NCBI GenBank assembly: GCA_029060305.1
Contig: JAIDUG010000039.1
Location: 1 to 47,955, forward strand
Length of the DNA: 47,955 nucleotides
Source of the DNA: Ruminococcus sp.
GTDB lineage: Bacteria; Bacillota; Clostridia; Oscillospirales; Ruminococcaceae
Reading direction: 5' to 3'
Of the stretch, positions 9,979-17,411 are shown in pieces; position 1 is the stretch's first letter; every line of letters begins with the position of its first letter. Under the pieces are notes generated by a model, which was not told where the DNA came from, did no database searches, and worked only from the letters and a program-made list of their open reading frames with translations. Both the position numbers and the translations under genes were made by a program.

Positions 9979-10007
9979 ATTATAATATATTATAATCAAA
10001 ATGTCAA
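9979..10007 (-). promoter_or_regulatory. Consensus promoter of the HD-domain gene
   Basis: TTGACA (10007-10002) and TATAAT (9984-9979) with a 17-base spacer on the minus strand. The -10 and spacer form part of a perfect 20-base palindrome at 9978-9997 (GATTATAATATATTATAATC). The palindrome is entirely A/T apart from its ends, so it may be a chance product of the AT-rich promoter or an operator. Confidence 0.8.
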
Positions 10008-10015
10008 TAGTAAAA

Positions 10016-10441
10016 TTACCGGAAATCAGATATTTCAGAAATTATTTCGGGACTGAAAATTATCTCCATACCTGTCAGCATATCATTTTCTACACAAAAT
10101 GACAAATAATAATCGTCGGAAACAAAATAATTATATCTGTCGTAATGTTCAAAAAAAGTATCAACAGAACTTTCTTTTCCGAACATCTCACGCACTTTTC
10201 TGAAACTGTCACCGAATCTTAACGGAAAATCTATTTTTTCAAGAATACAGTTACAGAAATCAAATTCTTCCGGTTTTATTTCAATAAAGTCTACAGCGTC
10301 CAGCAAAGCGTATTTGTTTTTTCTGAAAAAAACTATTCTACAACCTACAATTTCCGCATATCCATGGACTTCCGCATAACTGAAATCATATTCTTCAGTT
10401 ACTGAAATTCCAAGAGACGACAAATAAAAATTCCTGTCCAT
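10016..10441 (-). CDS. Small hypothetical protein
   Basis: 141 residues, no family recognised. It is rich in Phe, Tyr, Glu and Asp, with alternating beta-like segments (GCRIVFFRKNKYALL, YYLSFCVENDMLTGMEIIF), and has no signal peptide or membrane segment. The fold could be an SMI1-like or immunity-like beta sandwich, but that is only an impression. I start at ATG 10441, with GTGAGG 8 bases upstream; an in-frame GTG at 10450 overlaps that ribosome site. It lies downstream of the SCP2 gene terminator and upstream of the HD gene promoter. Confidence 0.6.
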   Translation of the reverse strand: MDRNFYLSSLGISVTEEYDFSYAEVHGYAEIVGCRIVFFRKNKYALLDAVDFIEIKPEEFDFCNCILEKIDFPLRFGDSFRKVREMFGKESSVDTFFEHYDRYNYFVSDDYYLSFCVENDMLTGMEIIFSPEIISEISDFR

Positions 10442-10458
10442 AAAAAGCACCTCACTCT

Positions 10459-10495
10459 AAAAAACAGAACCCGATTATATAAAAACCGGATTCTG
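10459..10495 (-). terminator. Intrinsic terminator after the SCP2 gene
   Basis: Minus-strand 12-bp stem (CAGAATCCGGTT paired with AATCGGGTTCTG), a 7-base AT loop and a run of six Ts. A TATAAT sequence falls across the loop and 3' arm. That leaves open whether the downstream 141-residue gene uses a promoter buried in this hairpin or read-through. Confidence 0.85.
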
Positions 10496-10507
10496 CAACA
10501 AAAAATA

Positions 10508-10846
10508 TTACTTTTTCTTCTGTACTGACTTGACAATCTTGTTGAATTCAAGAGCCTTTTCGATACTTCCCTCAACCTTGAGTCTGCCGGTAGTGAAAGC
10601 TAAAACAGCATCGAGTTTACCCTCACACATCTTTATGAAATTCTTTCCGGAAACTATAAAGATACAGTCACGGTCATAATATTCATAGGGTTCAACATAA
10701 ACCTTACCGTCTTTGAGTTCTATATAGAAAGCACCCTCACCCTCGCCGATAATATTAATCTGTACGGCAATATGCCCCTCTAAACCGTCAACATCATTTG
10801 CAAGGATAAGCTCCTTTGATTTGGTAAAAATTTCCTCATAAGTCAT
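10508..10846 (-). CDS. SCP2 sterol-binding-domain protein
   Basis: 112 residues, a single SCP2 (sterol carrier protein 2) domain. The pattern is typical: IAVQINIIGEGEGAFYIELKDGKVYV forms the first strands, CIFIVSGKNFIKMCEGKLD the middle, and AFTTGRLKVEGSIEKALEF the closing GxLKVxG-helix. SCP2 domains have a hydrophobic tunnel that binds lipids or acyl chains. Its position right after the ligase of the condensation/ACP cluster suggests a lipid-handling helper, but it has its own promoter and a clear terminator. Cytoplasmic; no signal peptide. Confidence 0.88.
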   Translation of the reverse strand: MTYEEIFTKSKELILANDVDGLEGHIAVQINIIGEGEGAFYIELKDGKVYVEPYEYYDRDCIFIVSGKNFIKMCEGKLDAVLAFTTGRLKVEGSIEKALEFNKIVKSVQKKK

Positions 10847-10881
10847 AACAAAAACACACCTTTCGTAAACAGAGTATAAAT

Positions 10882-10910
10882 ATTATACCATACTATTAAC
10901 AATCTGTCAA
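10882..10910 (-). promoter_or_regulatory. Promoter of the SCP2 gene
   Basis: TTGACA (10910-10905), a 17-base spacer and TATAAT (10887-10882) with TG one base upstream of the -10, on the minus strand. It lies in the gap after the AMP-ligase gene, so the SCP2 gene can be expressed apart from the TetR-linked cluster. Confidence 0.82.
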
Positions 10911-10942
10911 TATCAAATCGGGTATATTCATATATAACTGAC

Positions 10943-12475
10943 TTACTTTATAATCCAGCCGTGTGTTGACTGCTGACGGATTATCTTCTTTGAAGTAGTT
11001 CTGTCAAAACCGTTGTCTCTTATTCTGAGACGGCGTATAGCCTTTGCTGACGGAACAGTCTTGTTGATATTGTCAACTGTTTCACGGAACATCTTTTCAA
11101 TAACACTGTCGTCTGGATAAAGTTCTCTGTTCGGGAAAATCTCAGCACATATTACGCTGTCGTCACTGTAAACCATAATTTCGCTTATATAGTCAAGTCC
11201 TGCAAACTTATTTTCAAGTTCTTCCGGTGAAACGTTTTCACCGTTTGAAAGAATGATAAGATTCTTTTTACGACCAGTAAGGAACAGTCTGTTTCTGTCG
11301 TCAACGTAACCAAGGTCACCGGTATGCAACCAGCCGTCCGGAGTAAGTGCTTCAGCGGTAGCCTGCTCGTCCTTATAGTAACCTGCCATAACTGACGGAC
11401 TTTTTACCATTATTTCGCCGTCAACAGTCTTTACCTGACAGCCGTTGACAATTATTCCTACATCTCCTGCACATTCTGTATCAGAGGGGTCAGCGGTTGA
11501 TATTCTCGGTGAACATTCTGTCATTCCGTAACCTTGTGCCATTTGTATACCCATATCAATGTACGCTTTCTGGAGTTCCGGACGGAGATACGCACCCCCA
11601 CTATAAATAGTTTTTAATCTTCCGCCGAAAACATTTTCAGCAATAGTCTTTAAAGAAAGCTCAGGTTTTGCGACTGATACCGCTTTTATCTGCTTGTACA
11701 TTGTTTCAGCAATCATCGGAACAAGAAGTATAACAGTAGGTCTGAATAACTTGAGGTTTTGCGGAATCCTCATCATAGAATCGTTAAAACACAATTGATT
11801 TCCGTAACGCATTGAAAGAAGTATATCGCAAGTAAAACAGTATATATGATGTATCGGAAGTACCGACATTACAACGTCTTCCGGAGTGCTTTCGTTGTCC
11901 TGACACATAGCGTTATCTATCAGATTGCTGTTCAGTAACATAACGCCTTTACTTTTTCCTGTAGTACCGGAAGTGTACGAAATAGTAGCGAGTGCGGACG
12001 GTTCAATGGGCTTGAAATCTTCCGGCTGATACTTTTCAAGAATATCCAGCAGGTCGTTTTCAAGTGAAACAAAAGCCTTTACTTCCGGACACTTTTCTTT
12101 GAGACCGTCAATCATCTTTTCAAATCTCTTGTCATAAAAGAATATTACGGAATCAGAACGGTTTAAAAGGTCTGCAATATCGTCCTCGCCTAATTGTGCG
12201 TCAAGCGGTACAGAAGCGTTTCCGCCACATACAGTACCGAAATAGCTTACAATCCACGCATAGCTTGAAGCTCCGACAACTGCACAATGAATAGGTTCAC
12301 CATTGCTGAAAGTGTTCACATAAGCCATAGCTTTTTTAACGTCCTCACGGAATTCAACGAAAGTTTTTTCAATAACGTCCTTACCGTTCTTTTCCTTAAT
12401 GAAAACTCTGTTTCTGTATTCGTCAGCGGAAGTGTTTACAAGTTCCTGAAGTGTTTTAATGTTATTCTTATACAT
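10943..12475 (-). CDS. AMP-forming acyl/aminoacyl ligase (free-standing A domain)
   Basis: 510 residues, ANL superfamily. The AMP-binding P-loop YTSGTTGKSKG is at 167-177, followed by MAQGYGMTECSPR (A5-type motif) and LHTGDLGYVDD with RKKNLIILSNGENV (A7-A8 region), then the small C-terminal lid. It should activate a carboxylate with ATP and transfer it to the carrier protein encoded 12 bases upstream. The motifs fit acyl-CoA/acyl-ACP synthetases at least as well as amino-acid adenylating domains, so the substrate is open. It is the last gene of the cluster reading from the TetR-controlled promoter. Confidence 0.9.
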   Translation of the reverse strand: MYKNNIKTLQELVNTSADEYRNRVFIKEKNGKDVIEKTFVEFREDVKKAMAYVNTFSNGEPIHCAVVGASSYAWIVSYFGTVCGGNASVPLDAQLGEDDIADLLNRSDSVIFFYDKRFEKMIDGLKEKCPEVKAFVSLENDLLDILEKYQPEDFKPIEPSALATISYTSGTTGKSKGVMLLNSNLIDNAMCQDNESTPEDVVMSVLPIHHIYCFTCDILLSMRYGNQLCFNDSMMRIPQNLKLFRPTVILLVPMIAETMYKQIKAVSVAKPELSLKTIAENVFGGRLKTIYSGGAYLRPELQKAYIDMGIQMAQGYGMTECSPRISTADPSDTECAGDVGIIVNGCQVKTVDGEIMVKSPSVMAGYYKDEQATAEALTPDGWLHTGDLGYVDDRNRLFLTGRKKNLIILSNGENVSPEELENKFAGLDYISEIMVYSDDSVICAEIFPNRELYPDDSVIEKMFRETVDNINKTVPSAKAIRRLRIRDNGFDRTTSKKIIRQQSTHGWIIK

Positions 12476-12487
12476 AATTTCCCCCGA

Positions 12488-12712
12488 TTACTGAATTGAC
12501 TCAAAGTAAGCGATAGCTTCGCCGACTGTACGGAGATTGACAATTTCAGCCTCGTCAACTGATATACTTAATGCGTCCTCAATATCGCCAAGCATACACA
12601 TAAAATCGTATGAGTTGAGACCGATGTCCTCAATGAAACGTGATTCTGTTGTGATGTCGTCGGGGTTTACCTCAACGTAATTTACAATAATTTCCTTTAA
12701 TTTTTCTAACAT
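12488..12712 (-). CDS. Acyl/peptidyl carrier protein
   Basis: 74 residues, a stand-alone carrier protein. The 4'-phosphopantetheine attachment serine is S34 in GLNSYDF, preceded by an acidic helix region RFIEDI and followed by an acidic helix II (LGDIEDAL). It lies between the condensation gene and the ligase, with gaps of 15 and 12 bases, which makes it the shuttle between them. It is unlikely to be the housekeeping fatty-acid ACP because no fab genes are nearby. Confidence 0.92.
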   Translation of the reverse strand: MLEKLKEIIVNYVEVNPDDITTESRFIEDIGLNSYDFMCMLGDIEDALSISVDEAEIVNLRTVGEAIAYFESIQ

Positions 12713-12727
12713 AATAATAGTCTCCTT

Positions 12728-14137
12728 TTATATCATTTCAAGAATTTCGCCGATAGTTCTGTTTTCGTCCTCAATGCCCCTGAAAAGTACACGGCAGAGG
12801 TAATAATAGAAATATTCCATTTCGTGTTCTGTAACAACGTCTTTTCTGTACTCGAAACTGAAATTCAGTCCGTTGTCTTCGGGACGGTGCATTACAGTCA
12901 GGTATAAAGGTTGTCCTGCAACGCCGTTTGTGTACCACATACTCTTGTATGGATTATCGGGCATTTCATATTTATTCTTCTGAAGTGTAAGCGGTTGATA
13001 AGTAAGACTGATACTTTCGTAACTTGCTCCCGCCTGACTTGGAAAAATCTCACGTCTTTTCGCCATAAACTCAATCGGGTCGTAGTTTGCGTGACGGAAA
13101 ATCTTGTTCTGTTCAGTCTGTATCATACGGATACCGTCAAGGAAAGTCATTTCAGGTTGCATAACAGTACGCAAAGGGAAGAAATGTACTCTTGTACCGC
13201 CTGCATTTTTTGCAAGCAGAGTGCCACGGCGTGAAATACATATCTTGACAGAAACGTCCTTTTCGTCATCATTGAACTTTGAAAGAACCGTCCTCATTCC
13301 CATAAGAAGAAGATTAGCCATTGAAACTCCGTGCTTTTCGCAGAATTTCATTAAACGGACAGAGGCTTCTCTTTCAAGAGAGTAAACAGAAATAGAGGCT
13401 TCCGGACTGTTTGAGATTACCATTGCCCAACGCTGATTAGGATTGTTGTTTTCACGACGTTGTGTAAGAAGTCTGCCCTGTCCTGAAAAATCTGTATACA
13501 TAGGCTCGTCACGTTTGATTTCATTCAGCCAAAATTCCTCGTCACGCTGTCTTGCTTTTGAACCTGTCTCGTATTCAAGGTCTTTTTCAAGCTGTTTTAT
13601 ATATGAAGAACTTGCATTATCAGGCATATCAGTGCCGTATCTCATTGAACAGTATATTTCAAGTACTATTTTCATGAAACCTATTATTGAACTGGAATCC
13701 ATTGTCATGTGGTCAACTTTCATATAGATTCCGTTGTAACCGTCGGGGAGCTTTATCATAATAACCTGATTCATAGGGCTGTTGTATCTTGCAAAGGGAA
13801 GTGCAGTCCATTTACGCATTTCGTTGTGAGCATCTTCTTCTTTTCTGTCTGAAAAATCACACAGCGGAATGTCACGTTCTTCAAAAGGCACGATATATTG
13901 TAAAACTTCGCCGTTTTCGTCCTCAATGAAACGCAAACGCATTGTTTCAAACATCTCATAAGCCTTGTATATAGCCCTTTTGAGAATGCCGAAATCAACG
14001 TCTTCCTTGATATAGAGACCTGTTCCTATGCAGAGAACCTGAGCAGGACAAAAACGTATTGTATAGTTGTGAAGTTTCTGAGCGGCACAGAGGGGGTAGC
14101 ATTTCATAACTGCACCGTTGATGTTTAATTCTTTCAT
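12728..14137 (-). CDS. Condensation-domain protein (free-standing C domain)
   Basis: About 469 residues, the size of a single NRPS condensation domain. The catalytic HHxxxDG motif appears as VDHMTMDSS, keeping the second histidine and the aspartate but with D for the first His and S for Gly. LPDGYNGIYMKVDH before it and AGASYESISLTYQP later are further family-like blocks. It could join an acyl or aminoacyl group on the carrier protein to a soluble acceptor. I start at ATG 14137, because GGGAGG lies 4 bases upstream; the in-frame ATG at 14155 overlaps the hydrolase stop and lacks a ribosome site. Confidence 0.85.
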   Translation of the reverse strand: MKELNINGAVMKCYPLCAAQKLHNYTIRFCPAQVLCIGTGLYIKEDVDFGILKRAIYKAYEMFETMRLRFIEDENGEVLQYIVPFEERDIPLCDFSDRKEEDAHNEMRKWTALPFARYNSPMNQVIMIKLPDGYNGIYMKVDHMTMDSSSIIGFMKIVLEIYCSMRYGTDMPDNASSSYIKQLEKDLEYETGSKARQRDEEFWLNEIKRDEPMYTDFSGQGRLLTQRRENNNPNQRWAMVISNSPEASISVYSLEREASVRLMKFCEKHGVSMANLLLMGMRTVLSKFNDDEKDVSVKICISRRGTLLAKNAGGTRVHFFPLRTVMQPEMTFLDGIRMIQTEQNKIFRHANYDPIEFMAKRREIFPSQAGASYESISLTYQPLTLQKNKYEMPDNPYKSMWYTNGVAGQPLYLTVMHRPEDNGLNFSFEYRKDVVTEHEMEYFYYYLCRVLFRGIEDENRTIGEILEMI

Positions 14138-14151
14138 TTTTCCTCCCTGTA

Positions 14152-15105
14152 TCATGCAAGATACTTTTCTATAAACGATATTACTTTTTCTTCGTAAGCC
14201 GGAACATCTTCATAGTAAGAAGCACCGTGACCGGCATTCTGTACAATCATTATATCTTTTTCGGAATTGCAGGCTTCATAATTCTGTCTGCTCATATATA
14301 CAGGCACGAAATTATCTTCCGCACCGTGAATGAAAAGACACGGAATTGTAGTATTCTGTATGGCTTCAATAGTGGAGTAGTCGCTGAAACCATACCCTGC
14401 TTTTTTACGGCACATAGATTCATTTATGTCCATAATCGGAAACGGCGGTAAGTGATAGTCTTTTTTCAGGACGTGCTTGAAAACCTCATAAGGCGATGTA
14501 AAAGCACAATCAGCAATAACTGCCTTTACACTTTCTGCGACTTCAGGAAAACCTGTTGTCATCAGTACAGTAGTTGCCCCCATTGAAACGCCGTAAAGTA
14601 TAATCTGCTTTTTGTTATCGAAACGTTTATTGACATATTTAATCCAACTCAGACAGTCGAAACGGTCGAGTATTCCGAAACCGATATAATCACCACCGCT
14701 TTTTCCGTGACCTCTGTGGTCAACTATGAGACAGTCATAACCGATTCTATGGAAAAATACGGAAATTGAAGCACAGTCACGCATTCCGCAACCTGTATAA
14801 CCGTGATTGCATATTACAATCTTATCAGTAGGATTTTCAGCAGGAAAATATTCAGCGTGAAGTGAAACGCCGTCACGTGCGGTTATTGTAACGTGTTCAA
14901 GTTCCTGATTTTCAAGCCATTCACGGTTAGGAACCATAAATTTCTTGTATTCTTCCCACTTTGCCATATCAGCCATTTCATTGAGGTCTACTCTCAAAGT
15001 ATCCTGTCTGGGAATAGTCCTGTCAAAAAGCGTCTTTGCACCGACAGCACCGGCAAAAGCACTTCCGCCTGCCAGCAGAGCCATTCCCAATAAGAATTTA
15101 GACAT
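14152..15105 (-). CDS. Alpha/beta hydrolase with N-terminal membrane anchor
   Basis: 317 residues. The nucleophile elbow is YGVSMGA (S174), the acid is D264 in HGAEDNFVP and the base H293 in NAGHGASYY; the oxyanion region is CNHGYTG. The first 23 residues are hydrophobic and small-residue rich (LLGMALLAGGSAFAGAVGA), which suggests a signal anchor. The gene opens the operon under the two TetR-type operators. In context it may release or trim the product of the C/A/T proteins, or cleave an antimicrobial ester; neither is proven. Confidence 0.88.
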   Translation of the reverse strand: MSKFLLGMALLAGGSAFAGAVGAKTLFDRTIPRQDTLRVDLNEMADMAKWEEYKKFMVPNREWLENQELEHVTITARDGVSLHAEYFPAENPTDKIVICNHGYTGCGMRDCASISVFFHRIGYDCLIVDHRGHGKSGGDYIGFGILDRFDCLSWIKYVNKRFDNKKQIILYGVSMGATTVLMTTGFPEVAESVKAVIADCAFTSPYEVFKHVLKKDYHLPPFPIMDINESMCRKKAGYGFSDYSTIEAIQNTTIPCLFIHGAEDNFVPVYMSRQNYEACNSEKDIMIVQNAGHGASYYEDVPAYEEKVISFIEKYLA

Positions 15106-15127
15106 AAATGCACCCCTTTTACATTTT

Positions 15128-15144
15128 TTCGACCGACGGTCGAA
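15128..15144. promoter_or_regulatory. Palindromic operator O1 (TetR-type)
   Basis: TTCGACCG-A-CGGTCGAA, a perfect 8-1-8 palindrome. It lies between the transcription start and ribosome site of the hydrolase operon, where bound repressor would block elongation. It matches the sequence type of O2, 44 bases away. Confidence 0.78.
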
Positions 15145-15158
15145 TTTTTAACAAGTTC

Positions 15159-15187
15159 ATTATAACACTTTTTCGACTGTCAGTCAA
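15159..15187 (-). promoter_or_regulatory. Promoter of the hydrolase-condensation-ACP-ligase operon
   Basis: TTGACT (15187-15182) and TATAAT (15164-15159), 17-base spacer, minus strand. The -35 box is embedded in operator O2, and O1 lies downstream of the start point. Confidence 0.82.
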
Positions 15188-15188
15188 G
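15172..15188. promoter_or_regulatory. Palindromic operator O2 (TetR-type)
   Basis: TTCGACTG-T-CAGTCAAG, a near-perfect version of the O1 palindrome sharing the TTCGAC half-site. It covers the -35 box of the minus-strand promoter. Two copies around one promoter next to a divergent TetR gene strongly suggest autogenous or cluster-specific repression. Confidence 0.75.
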
Positions 15189-15259
15189 TGTGATTTGTGA
15201 CAATCATTACTGAATTTTCAAAACAAATTTGTACTATAATCAACAATTTCTCATAAACC

Positions 15260-15288
15260 TTGAAATTCAACCTTTTTTGTGATATAAT
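15260..15288 (+). promoter_or_regulatory. Promoter of the tetR-hsdS unit
   Basis: TTGAAA (15260-15265), 17-base spacer, TATAAT (15283-15288), with TG one base upstream of the -10. Neither palindrome of the TTCGAC type overlaps this promoter, so tetR itself may be less tightly controlled than the hydrolase operon. Confidence 0.8.
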
Positions 15289-15329
15289 ATCAATCGACAA
15301 ATTCGGATTTAAAGAAAGGAATTTCTGCT

Positions 15330-15947
15330 ATGAAAGAAAACAAGATCGAAATAATACTCAATTCTGCTGAAGAGCTTATGTGTGCAATGGAATTTCCAAA
15401 TCGTGATATAACAGTGGATATGATTGCTAAGAATGCAGGTATAGGAAAAGGAAGTATATATTATTACTTTGAAAGCAAGGAAGATATTATAGATGCTGTT
15501 ATAGAAAGAAGTTATTCGTCGGCTATCAGGGAATATTTTACCTCAACGAATAATTGCATAAACACTTACGAAAAACTCAAGAAACTTTTTACTTCAATGA
15601 TAAGAAAAGAATTTCAGAATAACAGCCGTAACGTAATTATCTCACTGCACGTACAGGACGACATAATCCTTCATTACAAGATGATGATGACCGCTATTAA
15701 AACAGTTTCGCCGATAGTCACGCAGATTCTGAAAGACGGCGTTGCAGACGGCTCAGTACACACGGAAACGCCGGAAGAAAGTGCTGAAATGATTGTCGCA
15801 ATGCTTACTTTCCTGCTCAACAGTTCGTTTTTTCCGTCCGATAACGAAAGTATGTACCGCAAACTCAAACTTTACGCAAATGTACTTGAAACCTGTCTGA
15901 ACACTGAAAAAGGAAGTTTCAGTTTTCTTTTCACAAAGCCTGAATAA
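15330..15947 (+). CDS. TetR/AcrR family regulator
   Basis: 205 residues. The N-terminal HTH is clear: ITVDMIAKNAGIGKGSIYYYFESKEDI (split here by family positions 27-53) carries the conserved GIxKGSIYYYFxSKE recognition helix. The remainder is a helical ligand-binding and dimer domain without recognised ligand residues. AAAGGA precedes the ATG. It is divergent from the hydrolase cluster, whose promoter carries two palindromes. The simplest reading is a ligand-released repressor of that cluster. Confidence 0.9.
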   Translation: MKENKIEIILNSAEELMCAMEFPNRDITVDMIAKNAGIGKGSIYYYFESKEDIIDAVIERSYSSAIREYFTSTNNCINTYEKLKKLFTSMIRKEFQNNSRNVIISLHVQDDIILHYKMMMTAIKTVSPIVTQILKDGVADGSVHTETPEESAEMIVAMLTFLLNSSFFPSDNESMYRKLKLYANVLETCLNTEKGSFSFLFTKPE

Positions 15948-15961
15948 TCAAGGGGGATTAT

Positions 15962-17194
15962 ATGAATTTTAAAACCATAAAATTAGGCGATATTGTTTTA
16001 TTCAACCCGAAAGAATCTATTAAAAAAGGTATTTTGACAAAAAAAGTATCAATGGATATGTTAAAGCCGTTCTGCCGTGACATTCAGAATTTTGAAATTG
16101 TGGAATTTACCGGTGGTACTAAGTTCAGGAACGGCGACACTTTAATGGCAAGAATAACGCCCTGTCTTGAAAACGGAAAAACAGTAAAAGTAAACATCTT
16201 GCAGGATAATGAAGTAGGTTTTGGGTCTACTGAATATATCGTTTTCAGGGCAATTGAGGGCGTAACTGATGCTGATTTTTTATATTATCTTGTATGCAGT
16301 CCGATTATTCATAATACTGCTATAAAGTCTATGGTTGGTTCTTCCGGACGACAGCGTGTGCAGACAGATGTATTGAAAAACCTTGAAATAAGTATTCCTG
16401 ATTTGGAAACTCAACGCAAAATAGGGTCACTTCTCAAATCACTTGACGACAAAATAGAACTCAACAACCGCATAAACAAAAACCTTGAGGAGCAGGCACA
16501 AGCTATCTTTAAGTCTTGGTTTGTGGACTTTGAGCCGTTCGGGTGTGTTATGCCTGATAACTGGATAATTGGCACTTTTTCTGATATAATTATTTCGACT
16601 TTGGGTGGTGACTGGGGAAAAGAAACACGGACAGGTAATTACACAGAACAGGTTTATTGTATTCGTGGTGCTGATATTACAGAAGTGAGAGCAGGTAATA
16701 AAGGGAAAATGCCTACACGTTATATATTACCTAAAAATTTTCAATCAAAACAACTTACTGCTAATGACATAGTTATTGAAATATCAGGTGGAAGTCCTAC
16801 ACAGTCAACGGGGCGTGTATGTCTTATATCTCAGGCTTTACTTAACAGATATAATAATAGTATGATATGTACAAACTTTTGCAGAGCTATTAAACCACTA
16901 AAAAATTATAGTACATTTATATATTATTATATACAGTATTTATACAATAAAAAAATATTTTTCTTATATGAAAATGGTACAACAGGAATTAAAAATCTGA
17001 ATTTATCGGATTTTATTGAAACTGAAAAAATAGTTATACCTTCAGAAGAAGATTTAATAAAGTTTAATAAATTATGTCATTCTTTTTTTGGAAAAATATT
17101 TAAAAACAGCTTGGAAAATGAAAATCTTTCCGCCCTCCGTGATGCCCTGCTCCCTAAGCTCATGAACGGACAAATAGACGTATCAGAAATATAA
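15962..17194 (+). CDS. hsdS: Type I restriction-modification specificity subunit (HsdS), orphan
   Basis: 410 residues with the two-fold HsdS layout. Target-recognition domain 1 spans about 1-160, and the first conserved coil is at about 160-200 (TQRKIGSLLKSLDDKIELNN, then FKSWFVDFEPF). Domain 2 spans about 205-385, and a second coil ends with LRDALLPKLMNGQID. The protein sets the DNA target of a type I enzyme but needs HsdM and HsdR, and neither is in this window. It starts 14 bases after tetR behind AGGGGG, so both may share a transcript. The region coding domain 2 is visibly more AT-rich than domain 1, suggesting TRD exchange. Confidence 0.88.
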   Translation: MNFKTIKLGDIVLFNPKESIKKGILTKKVSMDMLKPFCRDIQNFEIVEFTGGTKFRNGDTLMARITPCLENGKTVKVNILQDNEVGFGSTEYIVFRAIEGVTDADFLYYLVCSPIIHNTAIKSMVGSSGRQRVQTDVLKNLEISIPDLETQRKIGSLLKSLDDKIELNNRINKNLEEQAQAIFKSWFVDFEPFGCVMPDNWIIGTFSDIIISTLGGDWGKETRTGNYTEQVYCIRGADITEVRAGNKGKMPTRYILPKNFQSKQLTANDIVIEISGGSPTQSTGRVCLISQALLNRYNNSMICTNFCRAIKPLKNYSTFIYYYIQYLYNKKIFFLYENGTTGIKNLNLSDFIETEKIVIPSEEDLIKFNKLCHSFFGKIFKNSLENENLSALRDALLPKLMNGQIDVSEI

Positions 17195-17200
17195 AAGAAA

Positions 17201-17234
17201 ATCCCTGTACTTCCTAAGAAATACAGGGATTTTT
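17201..17234. terminator. Hairpin terminator between hsdS and the tRNA remnant
   Basis: A perfect 9-bp stem, ATCCCTGTA paired with TACAGGGAT, with a 12-base loop. Ts follow on both strands, so it can end hsdS (plus) and formerly the tRNA transcript (minus). A sequence-related hairpin follows the present tRNA gene at 32242-32281. Confidence 0.75.
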
Positions 17235-17240
17235 AAAAAA

Positions 17241-17261
17241 TCGAGGTGACAGGATTCGAAC
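17241..17261 (-). repeat. Left attachment site: displaced 3' end of tRNA-Pro
   Basis: A 21-base exact copy of the T-arm and acceptor 3' strand of the tRNA at 32291-32367. Outside it (17240 and lower) the minus strand continues TTTTTT, so the displaced original tRNA end had the discriminator A but no encoded CCA. Confidence 0.9.
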
Positions 17262-17320
17262 ACTCTTCACCAACCGTGTGTTTTTGTCTATATTCCTATA
17301 AACTTTCACTGTATCACTCT

Positions 17321-17341
17321 CTGTGTCACACTTGGTGTCAC
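17321..17341. repeat. Left arm-site candidate
   Basis: CTGTGTCACAC followed by TTGGTGTCAC: two GTGTCAC units 11 bases apart. A close match in the same orientation lies at 32171-32189 near the other end. The placement just inside each attachment site suits integrase arm-binding sites. Confidence 0.55.
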
Positions 17342-17411
17342 AATATAAAATAGTCTTTCCTATTTTATATTATAGCATAATATTTAATATTTTGCAAGTA
17401 CTTTTTTCAAT

